Shown here piece after piece: positions 21,951 through 32,900 of a DNA stretch of 64,000 bases. Made by a program: the position numbers and the translations under genes. The notes under the pieces were generated by a model. The model worked only from the letters and a program-made list of their open reading frames with translations, was not told where the DNA came from and ran no database searches. Position 1 is the stretch's first letter, and each line of letters starts with the position of its first letter. The stretch is from contig CM038919.1 of NCBI GenBank assembly GCA_021904315.1, forward strand, positions 11,401,666 to 11,465,665, in the 5' to 3' direction. The stretch is from Sphagnum magellanicum. Lineage: Eukaryota; Streptophyta; Sphagnopsida; Sphagnales; Sphagnaceae.

Positions 21951-23566
21951 ATCAGGTAAGGTCTTTGAAAAATAGGATTATCATCATCCCAGATGATGTG
22001 TACCTCTCACCCCTTGAAATTATCCAATTCCTTGAGGTTGAAAGCAAAACAATGAACATAATCATGCAACAACTATCACATCTTACATACCTCTCCTCCT
22101 ATTACTATGTAGGACCAAAATTTGATTCCCATGTTTCAACTTGGAGAAAAATTTGTCCCTAATACTTGAAGTTGGGGCTATAAGGCTAATATGGGAACAT
22201 TTCCACATGAAACCCCCATTCCATGTGCATTGAAGTCCCCCTTAGTTTTTTAAAACAAATCCAAAATCTTAGATTCCAATAATGCATCCATCATAGATGT
22301 TCCCATTTTAAACATTGAACTTTCATGAATCCATCACCCTTTCCCTTCATGTAAAATCCATAGTTGCCAATGGTGTTTGGCCCATGTGGGATCACTAAAT
22401 GTGATTTCATGATCATGTCGCCCCCCTTGCATGAATGTAGTTATCTCAATATGAAATATAGGACAAGATGAAGCAAAAACTTGGGCAAGTGGGTGGGTAA
22501 TGGACAATTACCATTGTCCAACCAAACCTAGGTTAATAACCTATGTGAGACAGTTCAAGTCCGTGACTTGACCAAGAAATGGATGTTTGATGGCTTTTGA
22601 TAAAACAAAATATGTGTGATGCCAATATGGAACCCCATAACATGTTTTTGCTTATCAACATTGGGTTTTACCCCACAATAATGTTTGGAGTCCCAAATCA
22701 TACAAAAACCATCATCACGGAAAAAGAGATGTGAGCTTTGAAAGTTCACGATTATGGGCAAGGCTACCCATGGTTGTTCCATCTTGTTGACAATGGCAAA
22801 AATTGGCCAATCATGGTGTCACATCACTTGTGACATGTGTCATGTATCCAAAATGGTATCCGTGATAAGGCCTACATGTTGTGGCATCAAATCAAATGTT
22901 TATTATAACAATTTAAGTGGTGTTAAATTGGTCCACAACCCAATGTAACCGATGTGCATGAAATCCCATGGATGTAGCATCCACCAAAATTGGTTTGCCA
23001 ACCAAATATGGATTTGGTGCCATGCCACAAAAATTCATTGCTAAAAATCACTTAATGGAGGAACATTTTCCAAAAGGTCAAAGAATGGTTTTTCCTTAAT
23101 GGTCTACATATGTGACAACACTTGTAGTAGCTCCCATAAAAGTGTTGATCGCAAGTCAAACAATCCACCATTTGTGCCTACTTTATATACCTTTAACATG
23201 GCCATTATTAACACACATGAGAAGGTTCATAGCCTTTCACATTGGGTTTCCTATTGAGTAGAAGACATAGGTTTCAAAAAGATCAACCCACAAATGTATG
23301 TTTGTTTGGGGGTTTCGACCAATGGCACACAATTCAGTAAACCCCCTTCTAAAAATAAATGACAACCCAACCAACATAATGATAGGATTGTGTATAACAT
23401 AACAACATTAGTGCGGGGGACTTGCACAATAATAATAAAAATGATATGCATTATTGACCCCCTTTCCGTAGGTCAAAACTATTTAACCCACTATAACAAA
23501 TTACTATAGAAAAGGAAAAATTAATGGAGCAGCTTTCCTCATTTGTTGATGGTGCGAAACTTGCCC
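21951..23566. other. AT-rich stretch, possibly the upstream part of the gypsy element
   Basis: Only scattered ORFs are present and none is recognised. Its position upstream (minus strand) of the gypsy RT suggests degraded protease/gag sequence, but I could not identify a domain. Confidence 0.3.
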
Positions 23567-23776
23567 ATTCACTAGGAAAAAAAACTATCATTTTGCAATT
23601 GTCATATGCAACTAATTTTCAATTACATGTGACACATGCAATTGCTAAACCCCATAGTTGCATAAGACAAATTGCACACAACTAGTAGTTGCATATGATA
23701 ATATGTATGTGGATAATATATATGGTATGAATTTATATTTTATACATTTGTATTATTCTATGGGGGTTGCCTGTGA

Positions 23777-24045
23777 TGACACATGGCATTTGAACATTAT
23801 TTCAATATTCATCATTATTAATCAATTAATAATAATAAATTTATCCAGTAAAATGTGAATCAAATTTTGACATGTGTTCATTTGTGAAGGTCAATTATAT
23901 GGTGACACATGGCATTTAAAAATTACTCAATATTCAATTATTATTAATAAATTAATAATATATTAACCATCCCATAAAATGTGAATTGGATTTTGACACA
24001 TGTCCATTTGTGAAAGCCAATTATACGGTGACACATGACAATTAA
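23777..24045 (+). repeat. 126-bp tandem repeat
   Basis: TGACACATGGCATTT-type words start at 23777, 23903 and 24029, exactly 126 bases apart each time. Inside each full unit come TTATTAAT-type AT runs, then AAAATGTGAAT, TTTTGACA(C/T)ATGT and CATTTGTGAA. There are two full copies and a partial third. Confidence 0.85.
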
Positions 24046-25739
24046 AAAAAACCCCATTGATTATTTATTTTTAATTAATTGGGTAGGTAGGTAGATAGGC
24101 CATAGATAGGTTATAGGTAGGTGGGTAAGCTGTAGGTAGGTAGGGAGGTCATAAACATGTTGTAGGTAGGTAGGATGGTAAGGTTAGGCTAGTTAAATAT
24201 GTTTAAAATAATCCAATTTTGTGTTTGGGTTTAACTTTTAAGGTTTAACTTTTTTCATTAGCTCATCTTTAATGACATAAGTACTCAATTTGTAAACAAA
24301 AAAAATGCACTTATATAAAATAATGTGCACATTTGGAATTGAGGGCAAAAGATTTGAAATTTAAAAAATTAGTTATAAATGCAACCAACATAGTTGTGAC
24401 TTACATGCAAATATTACATATTACCTATGGCATATTAACCTAATTTATTTACTAACTAAATTAATTATATTATAACTAATAAAAATTAATAGGTAATATA
24501 ATATAATGATAATAATACTAATTGGTTAATAAATATAATTATTATAACATTTAAATAGCTATGATAACCTATAATAATTAAGAATCAATAATTTTATAAT
24601 TTATTACATAGTTTAAATTAATAATTAATTTAAGTTAGTAGCTAGCCTAGGCTAAGGTATTTATAAGTGAACTAATGTAACTTACTAACCATAAATATAT
24701 CACCATAATTAATAAAATAATAGTAAAATTAAAATAATAACTAATTATAAATTTATTATTATAATATAATACTCATTATTAAAATTAATTCTAAATATTT
24801 ATTAGTAATTATTAATATTATAAAATTATCACATAACCTAGGCTAACTATTGTAACTTTTTCACCATAGGTAAATTTGGGCTTTATGTTGTTTTGCATTA
24901 CGAATGACGATGATTAAATTTTTTTTGCGGACATAACAATTTTGTTCTAATCAATTTTGTTGTTTCAAAAAGATTAAATTTTATAAATTTCATTATATGC
25001 CATTTTGTTTCATTAATATTCTTTTACATTCTTGATTTGGTGGGCAAAATGCCAATGAAAGTCCAATTCTTTAAGATAAATTCACAACAAGATACAAATA
25101 GACCAAAAAAAACATTGAAAGGGTGTGAAAAGAACAACAAGATGCAAATAAACAAAAATATTAAAAATGATAGACAATAAAAAATGATTTGAAACTGGAA
25201 TTTAATCTATGACGAATTACAATCTAGAATGATTTTGGAATTGTCATAATGGCAATCACCAATATACCCATCCTACATGAACCAATTTCGATGAAACATT
25301 GTCATTGGAATTAATATAATTAACAACATTATAATAATATTATAATAATATTTATTCAATAATGATAATAATAATAATAATAAATTAACGAAAATAAAAA
25401 TAGTTTAATATTCAATATTAATATTTATTATTATTCATTAATACTATAATATATAATATAACTTAGGTTAAAGTATTTATAGGCTAACAAGTGTAACCTA
25501 TTAGGCATAGATATATTATCATAATTAATAAATGTATAATGCAAATAAAATAATAGTTATTGAAAAATAAAAATGACAATATTATTAACAATTAATTTTA
25601 TTAATAATTAATAATAAAATAATTATATTTTTCATTAGTAAGTTATAATATTATTCATTATAAATATATTTATAATAAAAATTTAATAATTATATATGAT
25701 TACCTATAAATGATTTAAAATATTATAATATAATTTTTT

Positions 25740-26240
25740 GGGGTCAAATTAACCATGATTAAACTAATTAAAAGGATACATTAATTATGGTTAAATTAAT
25801 TAATAAGTTAAACTAACCATGGTTTAAATAATTAGGAAGCTAAATTAATTTTGGCTAAAATAATTAGAAGGCTAAATTGAAAATGGATAAATTAATTTTG
25901 GTTCAATTATTCATGGTTTAAATAAATAGAAGGTAAATTAATTAGTTAATTTAACCATGTTAATTTAATGATAGTTAATTTAACCTCCTAACTAGTTAGT
26001 TTAACCATGGTTAGTTTAATTTCCTAAATAATTTAATGATTGGTTAGTTTATCTTTTTAAATGGTTTAATCATAATTAGTTTAGCCAAAGTTAATTTAAC
26101 TATGGTTAAATCAATCAAAATAAGTTTAGCCATGATTAATTTAGTCAAAGTCAATTTAACCACGACTAGTTTAGCTTTGATTATTGCGAGTTTAACTTAG
26201 GTTTAACCAATGTTTAGCCTTGGGTAAGATTAGTTAACAT
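25740..26240. repeat. Array of AACCATGGTT-like palindromic units
   Basis: About 500 bases are composed of variants of TTAACCATGGTTAA, TAATTAGAAGGCTAAATT and their complements. The first half reads mostly in one orientation (CTAATTA, AGGCTAAATT) and the second half mostly in the other (GTTAATTTAACC, TTTAATTTCCTAAA), with the turn near 25930. The structure is that of an imperfect large inverted repeat. Confidence 0.6.
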
Positions 26241-27049
26241 GGTTTAACCTTAGTAGTAAAGGTATAAAAATATTATACATAGTTTGGATTAATATATTTA
26301 GTGTACTAATGTATGTATGTATTAGCTTAAGCCATGATTTTTATAACACATGTCCATTTTGTACATTATTAGTTGCATGTTAGTTGTAAACATAATCATA
26401 TGGCCTAAAAATTATATAATATCAATTTTGTAATTACAAGCCTAATCAATTTAGTTGCAAATGACATTTAATTGCACACAATTGCACAATGACTTGTTGC
26501 AAATGATAGGATTTCTATTAATGAATAAGGGTTAGTTGTGACAACCTATCATGCGCTTGTCAACTCTCACACCTAGTTCAAAACCCACATTCATAAAAAA
26601 AAACCTTGAAATTTTTATTTTTTGAATTAGCTAAAATTTCCCACACACATTGTCCTTCTCTCTAGGATTCTAACATTGTAAACAACACTGCAATTTGATG
26701 TTGTATGTAAAAGATGTGAATTTCCCAAAATTAAAGGTTAATTAATTCTCAAAAGAAAGAAATTAGCTTTTAGGTTTCTCTAACTATTATTTTCAAAAGG
26801 TTTGCACATTTGCATGTGCATAACCTTCATCAAAATAAATCCAATGACACACATATTTTTTCAATTTGCCATCATATGAAAAAAATATAATCTTCCAAAT
26901 TTTGTGGATGGTTAAAATTTTTGTCATCCAAGTAATGGATGAAAATTTATTTTTATTGTTTGATTATAAGGTCAAAATGTCTAGAAATGTTTGATCGTAA
27001 AAAGGTGTCTATTTACTAGCTTACCCAAACATTCATTAACCTAATGTTC

Positions 27050-27740
27050 ATTACTAGGTTAGATGAAAACAAGATGGATGAAAACATAAAAAAGTCCAAA
27101 TTATGGATGAAAATCCCTTTACATGGATGAAATTTTTATAAATAAATAAAATAAAAACCCAAAAATTCGAAACTTTTTTAATAAAAAATGTGATAAGTTT
27201 GGATTGGTGCCAAATTTTACCTTGTCCACTAGGTTAAAAAAAAATGAAAAAAATAAAAGGGAGGTTTGAATTGGGCCCCTTTATTCTAGGCTTAATTCAA
27301 GCTTCATGAGCATCCCAAATTTCCCAAACCAACTTGGTTTGGCCTGAAATTATGTCAAGGAGCTTAATGGTAATGGTAGAATGGAACTCCATTTCCTACC
27401 TACTTCCTTTCCTTTATTTTATTTTATCTTTCTTCTTGTTTTTTTTTCCCCCTTTTTTTATTTTGTTGAGTTGCTACAACATAGTTGCAACTATTGCTCC
27501 TTCTTTTCTCTTGGGGAGCACAAGAAAATAATGAAGAAAAGGACATCAACGAGGTGTTAACATCCCCCCTTCCCTTGCTTCCTCTTTCATTGCCTGAAGA
27601 TCAACGATGACAACCACAAGGAGGCAAGTAGCATCCCCTTTCCCCCCCCCCACATGGTTGTTAATGATGAAACAAGTTGGCCAACTAGGATCCCAAGCTC
27701 CTAGCGATGGTGGTGATCCTCACTGTTGTCGGTTGATGGT
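27050..27740 (+). repeat. Dispersed repeat, copy 1
   Basis: This shares a colinear series of words with 52980-53500: AAATTATGGATGAAAA, GGATGAAA, AGGGGAGGT/AGGGAGGTTTG, ATTGGRCCCC, CAAGCTT, TGGTAATGG, GATGATGGTG-type words and AAGCTCCTAG/AAGAGCTTGGAGC. A partly similar opening lies at 26930-26960. The family is not recognised. The flanks hold the poly-C run at 27641-27650. Confidence 0.6.
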
Positions 27741-29138
27741 GTTATCGAAAAAAAAGAGAAAGTGAGAAACACATGAAAAAAAAGAGAGGATAGAAATGAG
27801 TTAGGAGGCCCCTATGATAAAAACATGGGCCTTCTTTTGCGATATTTATTTTCACAACTTTAGGGTCCAAGCCCTCATTAAGGTTCATTTCCTTCATGGA
27901 TTTAAAACAAAAAAACGAGTAAAAAATCAAAAAAATATTTTAAAAACTTTTTCAATTCAAAAAGTCAACCAAGAAAACCCCCAACTTTAACTCCTACCAA
28001 TTGCAACTTCACAAATAAAAACATAACCAATGCATCACATGACATCCAAACAAAGCTCTCAAACAAACTAATTCTAGTGCAAAAGATAAAATTACAAACT
28101 CAATGCACAAAATCAACTATGAGATTATGAAAGAAGATCAATTCTTTTATTTTCTTCAATCAAAAGCTCAACAAATACATCAAATAAATGAAACTAGTGA
28201 TGGTTTAGGTGTTAACATCAATTAGGGATGAAAAAACATTCAACAATTTTTCATTCATGAAAAACGAGTTCTGAAATTAACTAATTGTTCATCTTGATTC
28301 ATGTGATAAATGATTTCATAAAAAAAAAATGCATCTTATTTAATTTCTCACATGATGTGCATATTGCATTGTGGAAATAGATCACAATGAGCTATAATAC
28401 ATACATATGTATGAAAATGAATTTCTTTGTTTAATTTCTCATATGATGATGTAATTGCAAATTCTGAAAGGAGGTCATGACAAAATAGAAGAATATGAAA
28501 ATGAATCTCTTCACCTTGTCTAATTTCTCTCCCATATGATGATGCAATTGCATTGGAGAAAGAGTTTATGGGTGAGATACAATGCAAAAGCTTATGGTGA
28601 GATATTAGATAGACATGTAAAAAATGATTTGTGGTTTTGGTCATGTATTATAGAATTATGTATGTCAAAGTTGCTCATATGGTTTTGGATTTGGGTGAAG
28701 GTTTTGATGTGTGTATGGGTGCATGATTGTCTTGTTGTAGAGGGCAAGACCTTCTATGGCGAGGTTCAATTCCCAATGGTCATTGGTTGATGTGATTATT
28801 AAAGATTTAAATTTTGTGGAGTCTTGATTTCTACCTGTAAATAAATTACTCGAACACCATAGCTATGAAATTCATAGTTGAACTATATCACCAATCATTC
28901 TAAGTGCAAAATTAGACAATTGTCAAATTCGAGAAAACAAAATAGCCAAATGGTAGGCTTCATTGAAAACAAACCATTTGCCAAAATGCTATTTAAAAAA
29001 GAGAGATTGTAGCCTGACATTTCTCCCTTCAAAATTATATTATAGCAAAATACACTATACTATCCAATTGACGGCAGCCATTGTGGCACTCTCCATACCT
29101 GGGGCCCAAAAAAAAAAAAAAAAAAAATCCCTGGCGCA
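27741..29138. repeat. AT-rich stretch with a 90-bp tandem repeat
   Basis: TTTAATTTCTCA-type words followed by ATGATGNNCATATTGCA/ATGATGTAATTGCA start at about 28340, 28430 and 28520, an exact 90-base period over three copies with diverged middles. An A homopolymer of 21 bases lies at about 29107-29127. No gene is recognised; the ORFs over this stretch are chance. Confidence 0.6.
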
Positions 29139-29240
29139 GGTACGCACAGACGATCCAACGACCGAACGGCGAACGGCGGCTTGCACCGGTACGCGCGGAC
29201 GATCCGACGACCGAACGGCGAACTGCGACGTGCAGGGTTG
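29139..29240 (+). repeat. CpG-rich 49-bp tandem duplication
   Basis: GGTACGCACAGACGATCC at 29139 and GGTACGCGCGGACGATCC at 29188 each lead into ACGACCGAACGGCGAAC, so one 49-base unit is duplicated. The surrounding 29130-29340 is the most CpG-rich part of this neighbourhood and may be a regulatory or 5' UTR segment of the EREX-like gene. Confidence 0.75.
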
Positions 29241-29593
29241 CGCACCTCTGCGCAGCCGCGAAGACGAAGACGAAGAGCTCTTGGGCGAAACCCATGGCCT
29301 GAAGAAACTGGCTGAGAGGAATTTTTGCGCCTGCGCCGCGCTGCACATCAATTTGCACACGACAGAAGACAAGAAGTTTATTTTACAGGGATTTTTATTT
29401 ATTTATTTTTGGCGGTTTCTGTGACACTCTTCCGTCGATCATGCGATTCCTGAGTTTTATCACGTGGAGTTCGAAGATGATCGCGCAAAGCGAGTCATTC
29501 ATTGAGGAAGGACTTCTTACGATGATACCCCGGACCTAGTGATTATAGCGGCACGGCGCAAACTGATGTCTTGGGAACTCAATTTCCGGTGGA

Positions 29594-29598
<5 letters not shown>

Positions 29599-29637
<39 letters not shown>
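29599..29637 (+). repeat. (AG)n microsatellite
   Basis: About 19 uninterrupted AG dinucleotides lie roughly 345 bases before the EREX-like start codon, within its presumed promoter or leader. GA-rich tracts at this position are common in plant core promoters. Confidence 0.9.
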
Positions 29638-29640
<3 letters not shown>

Positions 29641-29981
29641 CAGCGCTAGTAGTGAGGATTTCCAAGCTCTAGATCAGATGCGACACTACTGTACATACTG
29701 AATCTCTTTGGTTGGGAGCAATAAGATTGTCGGATCGACCCTATTCTGATCCGTTCTTCTCCGTGTTCAATTCTATTCGATACCCAAAGAGTTTTTTTGT
29801 AAAAGAGGAGGGAGCAAAACCTGGACATTCGGCTTTCCAGTCATCGGAAGCCAGACACAGCAAAAGGCCGGGTCAGGGATTTTTTTAGGGTTTAGGGTTA
29901 TTGGATGCAATCATCAGCAGCGGCAGTAGCAGCAGGGAATCGCACACACGGCCAAGAAGTGGAGGAAAGAGAGAGAAGGAG

Positions 29982-32900
29982 ATGTCGGGGCGGAGCCCAC
30001 CTCGACATCGTCATGATGGAACCTCTCCATTGCCACTGGGGATGGATGCAAGCCCGGCTCCTTCTCAATGGGTCAACTCTCACAACCTTCACCTCTTGTG
30101 ATCAGAACCCTAATTACAATTTCCATTGAAGCAGAACTATGCACAATTGAATGCTGAAAGAGAAGAGAAGAAAAGCTTCAATTGAAGCCAAGGATTTGCA
30201 AAACAAAAATCTTCCACAGAACCTTTACCTCTGCTTTTTTGCAATTGCTACAGAATGGCATGCACACTAAGTGGCCCCATGATTCCTGCACTGGATGGAG
30301 CTATTGTGTGTTTATTCCCTCATGGGTGGTCTTACCTGAAGCCAAAGCTGCAGATGGTTCCTTTGTCAATCCCATTGTGGTACAACACTGTTGCTCTCCT
30401 GCTGCGATTCATTCTGTCCTTCGTATTGAGAAGTCTGTCATTTCTTAGCTAATCAGGTGTTGAAAATTGGTTCATGCAAAAGCAAGCAAGCTTCTGTCTC
30501 TCTCCTCTTTGATTTTGGGAGTTATGTTTGGGATGGCAGTTTTTCAGGGTGCAAGTGGGTATTCAGTCCCCTGATGGGATTAGTGCATTGAGGGGAATAC
30601 TTCGAAGATTCAGTGATTTCTTGAAGCTTTTTACTGCAGTGAGTATCTGCTACACCTTAAGCTTGTCAAATGATTTTTTGTTTTGTTTTCACTGTTTCCA
30701 GTGTACTGGAGAGAGATTGACTCACAAAAATCTTTAGTTCATCCATTTTTGTGTCTTGCATAGGAGGTTTTAGGCTGCAAGATCCTGAAACAGAAGTGGT
30801 TCTCTGTGTCCTGCAGTTAAAGCAGTCTTTTCCAAAGAAGAAATTGCCAGCAGCCCCAGCTAAACATTCACTGATGCGTATGAACTCAAGCACCTTACTT
30901 CTTGAGGTATGATAATAATACATTCACACTGGAATGCCATAGCAGAAGTTTCTAGAAGAATTTCCACACTGTCAGATGTAATCAGTGATGCATTATCCAT
31001 GCAAAAGTGCAGACTACACAGCTGTTTCTTACCACAGTTTATTGTTCATTTTTTCATATTGATTGTGAAGGGGGTTTGCATAGACCTGATTGTCAAGGGC
31101 AATGGGCAAGATGTATCTGAGATATATAGGATTCAATTAAATTGACTGCCTTTGCTCATGCTAGTGCGAGCATTTTATCAAGACTTGTACTGCTGTTAAT
31201 GAGCTTTTAAGGTCAAAACCCTTTTTGTCCCTCATTCTGTTCATGGGTGTTATACACTGAGCACCTCTAATTGGACAGGCAAGAGATTGTCAAAGTTCTG
31301 TATTTCAGAACATTCAGTTTGCTTTGAGCAGTTGCCATTTACACAGTTTGTGGGTGCATCAAGGTGTTGTGATTTTTGGAGGACAATTGATTCCTCCCAG
31401 TACTGAGTCTGGGTTTTGTTGTATGCAGAGAAGGTATGCATTGGAGGATTGGCTTGGAAGGTTGCTTGCTGACATAGTCATATCTCGTAGTGCCTCCATG
31501 GCATCCTTCCTTGAGCTTGAGGCTGCAGCAAGATTTGGTAAGCAAACTGGACAGATGCTTTGTATACTTTGGAGATAGATGGGTGAAAAGGGTTTGTGGT
31601 CAGCAATTCTTTTGTGCACATATGTCTATGACTTGATGGAAATTTTTGTCTTGCAATGCACTTGTCTTGAGCAGTAGAGTTTTGTATTTGCACTGTAAGA
31701 GACAACAGTCCCTGGAAGTATAGTAATAGGTTCTATGTTATGAGTGGCAGCGGTGCAATCTATAGGAGATGGCCAAGCACAGGCAAGTGCCCCTGTAGTA
31801 GCAGGTCTCCCCCCAACCAACAATGCTTCATTGCATCTTGCACCAAGCCCTACCTCAAGACTATCATGGACAGGTGGAGGAGGTTCATCAGTTGCTTCAG
31901 GAGGCTTGTCAAACCTCGAACATGGAAGTGATGGGACTTATGCAGATTCTGGAGTTGGCACTTTGCGGAAGGGGAGTGATAATGGCTTGGAGATTGAGAT
32001 GAAAGCACTTGCCATTGAGGAAGAATCAGCTATTATTGCTGCAGTGTCAGATCGTGGTGAAAACCTCCTCCAGGATCAGAGAACAAGGAATGGTGGTGGA
32101 GAGGAAGCTGGGATGGATTTGCATATGCAATCTTCAACTCAGGAAGAAGAACTTGTGCAAAGTTTTGAAGGCAGAAAACCATCATCATCAGCCTTGGTAA
32201 TCTGTTGTACATATTATCTAGAGTTTCTTTGTTGCTTTTTCCCTTCTCTGTTCAACAAACATATGGTGGGGGTCATCCAAGACTGTGTACTGATGTGTGG
32301 TTTTGCCATATCCAGGTTACATTGCATACAGAGTATGAAAGTGACTCCCATTCAGAATTTCCAGCAATCGAAAGAGGGAACCAGGCTGATTTGGCAGGGA
32401 TAAGCACTGGAGTTTCAACTCCAAAGAGCTCTACAATGGCAGGAATGGGGCATAGGAAATTTGAGCTTTACCATGGGAGAAAGGCATCGCAGGACAGTAT
32501 TGCCAGTGAGATTAGTTCTTTGCCAGGGAGTGAGATCTCCCATGGTGTTCTTTTGGACATGCCACTTGAAGGTTCATCCTTGGCGCAAGGCAGCAGCGAG
32601 TCAAGAAGGGAAGATTGGATGGGTGGTGTTGAAACAGATCTCCTGAAAGGGGCAGGGTTGATGATTCCAGTAGATCAACGGGGCAAAGTGAGACTTCTCA
32701 TGGTGACATTGCAGAGACGTTTGGCAGTTGTGAAGGCAGATATGGAGGATGCACTTGCACGGTTGAAGCAGGAAACTGCAGTTAAGGAATTTCTGACAGC
32801 AAAGGTAAGGGCACTTCAGAGGTCTTTACTTCAAAAGTTCAGAAAATGAATTGTTAAACACTTGGATAGTACAAGCAACACTCCCCGAGCTTGTATATGG

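Larger units (their letters stand above)
23570..26523. mobile_element. Large non-autonomous CACTA-like element
   Basis: The left end, CACTAGGAAAAAA at 23570, continues into CTATCATTTTGCAATTGTCA. The right end near 26480-26523, read as the reverse complement, gives CATTAATAGAAATCC followed by TATCATTTGCAACAAGTCA. These make imperfect terminal inverted repeats of about 45 bases around roughly 2.95 kb. The interior is extremely AT-rich and non-coding, with a 126-bp tandem repeat at the left, GGTA-rich runs at 24085-24180 and a palindromic array at 25740-26240. No transposase is present. The flanking triplets (ATT and AAT) do not form a clear target-site duplication. Confidence 0.5.

Noticed and set aside
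23777-24045. Possible CRISPR-like array (regular 126-bp spacing)
   Set aside because: Repeats and spacers are not distinct: the whole unit is repeated, there are under three copies, and the context is a plant transposon.
28963-29424. A 153-codon ORF with a poly-Lys run
   Set aside because: It runs through an A homopolymer and a CpG-rich tandem repeat; three other frames are open over the same bases and no family feature is present.
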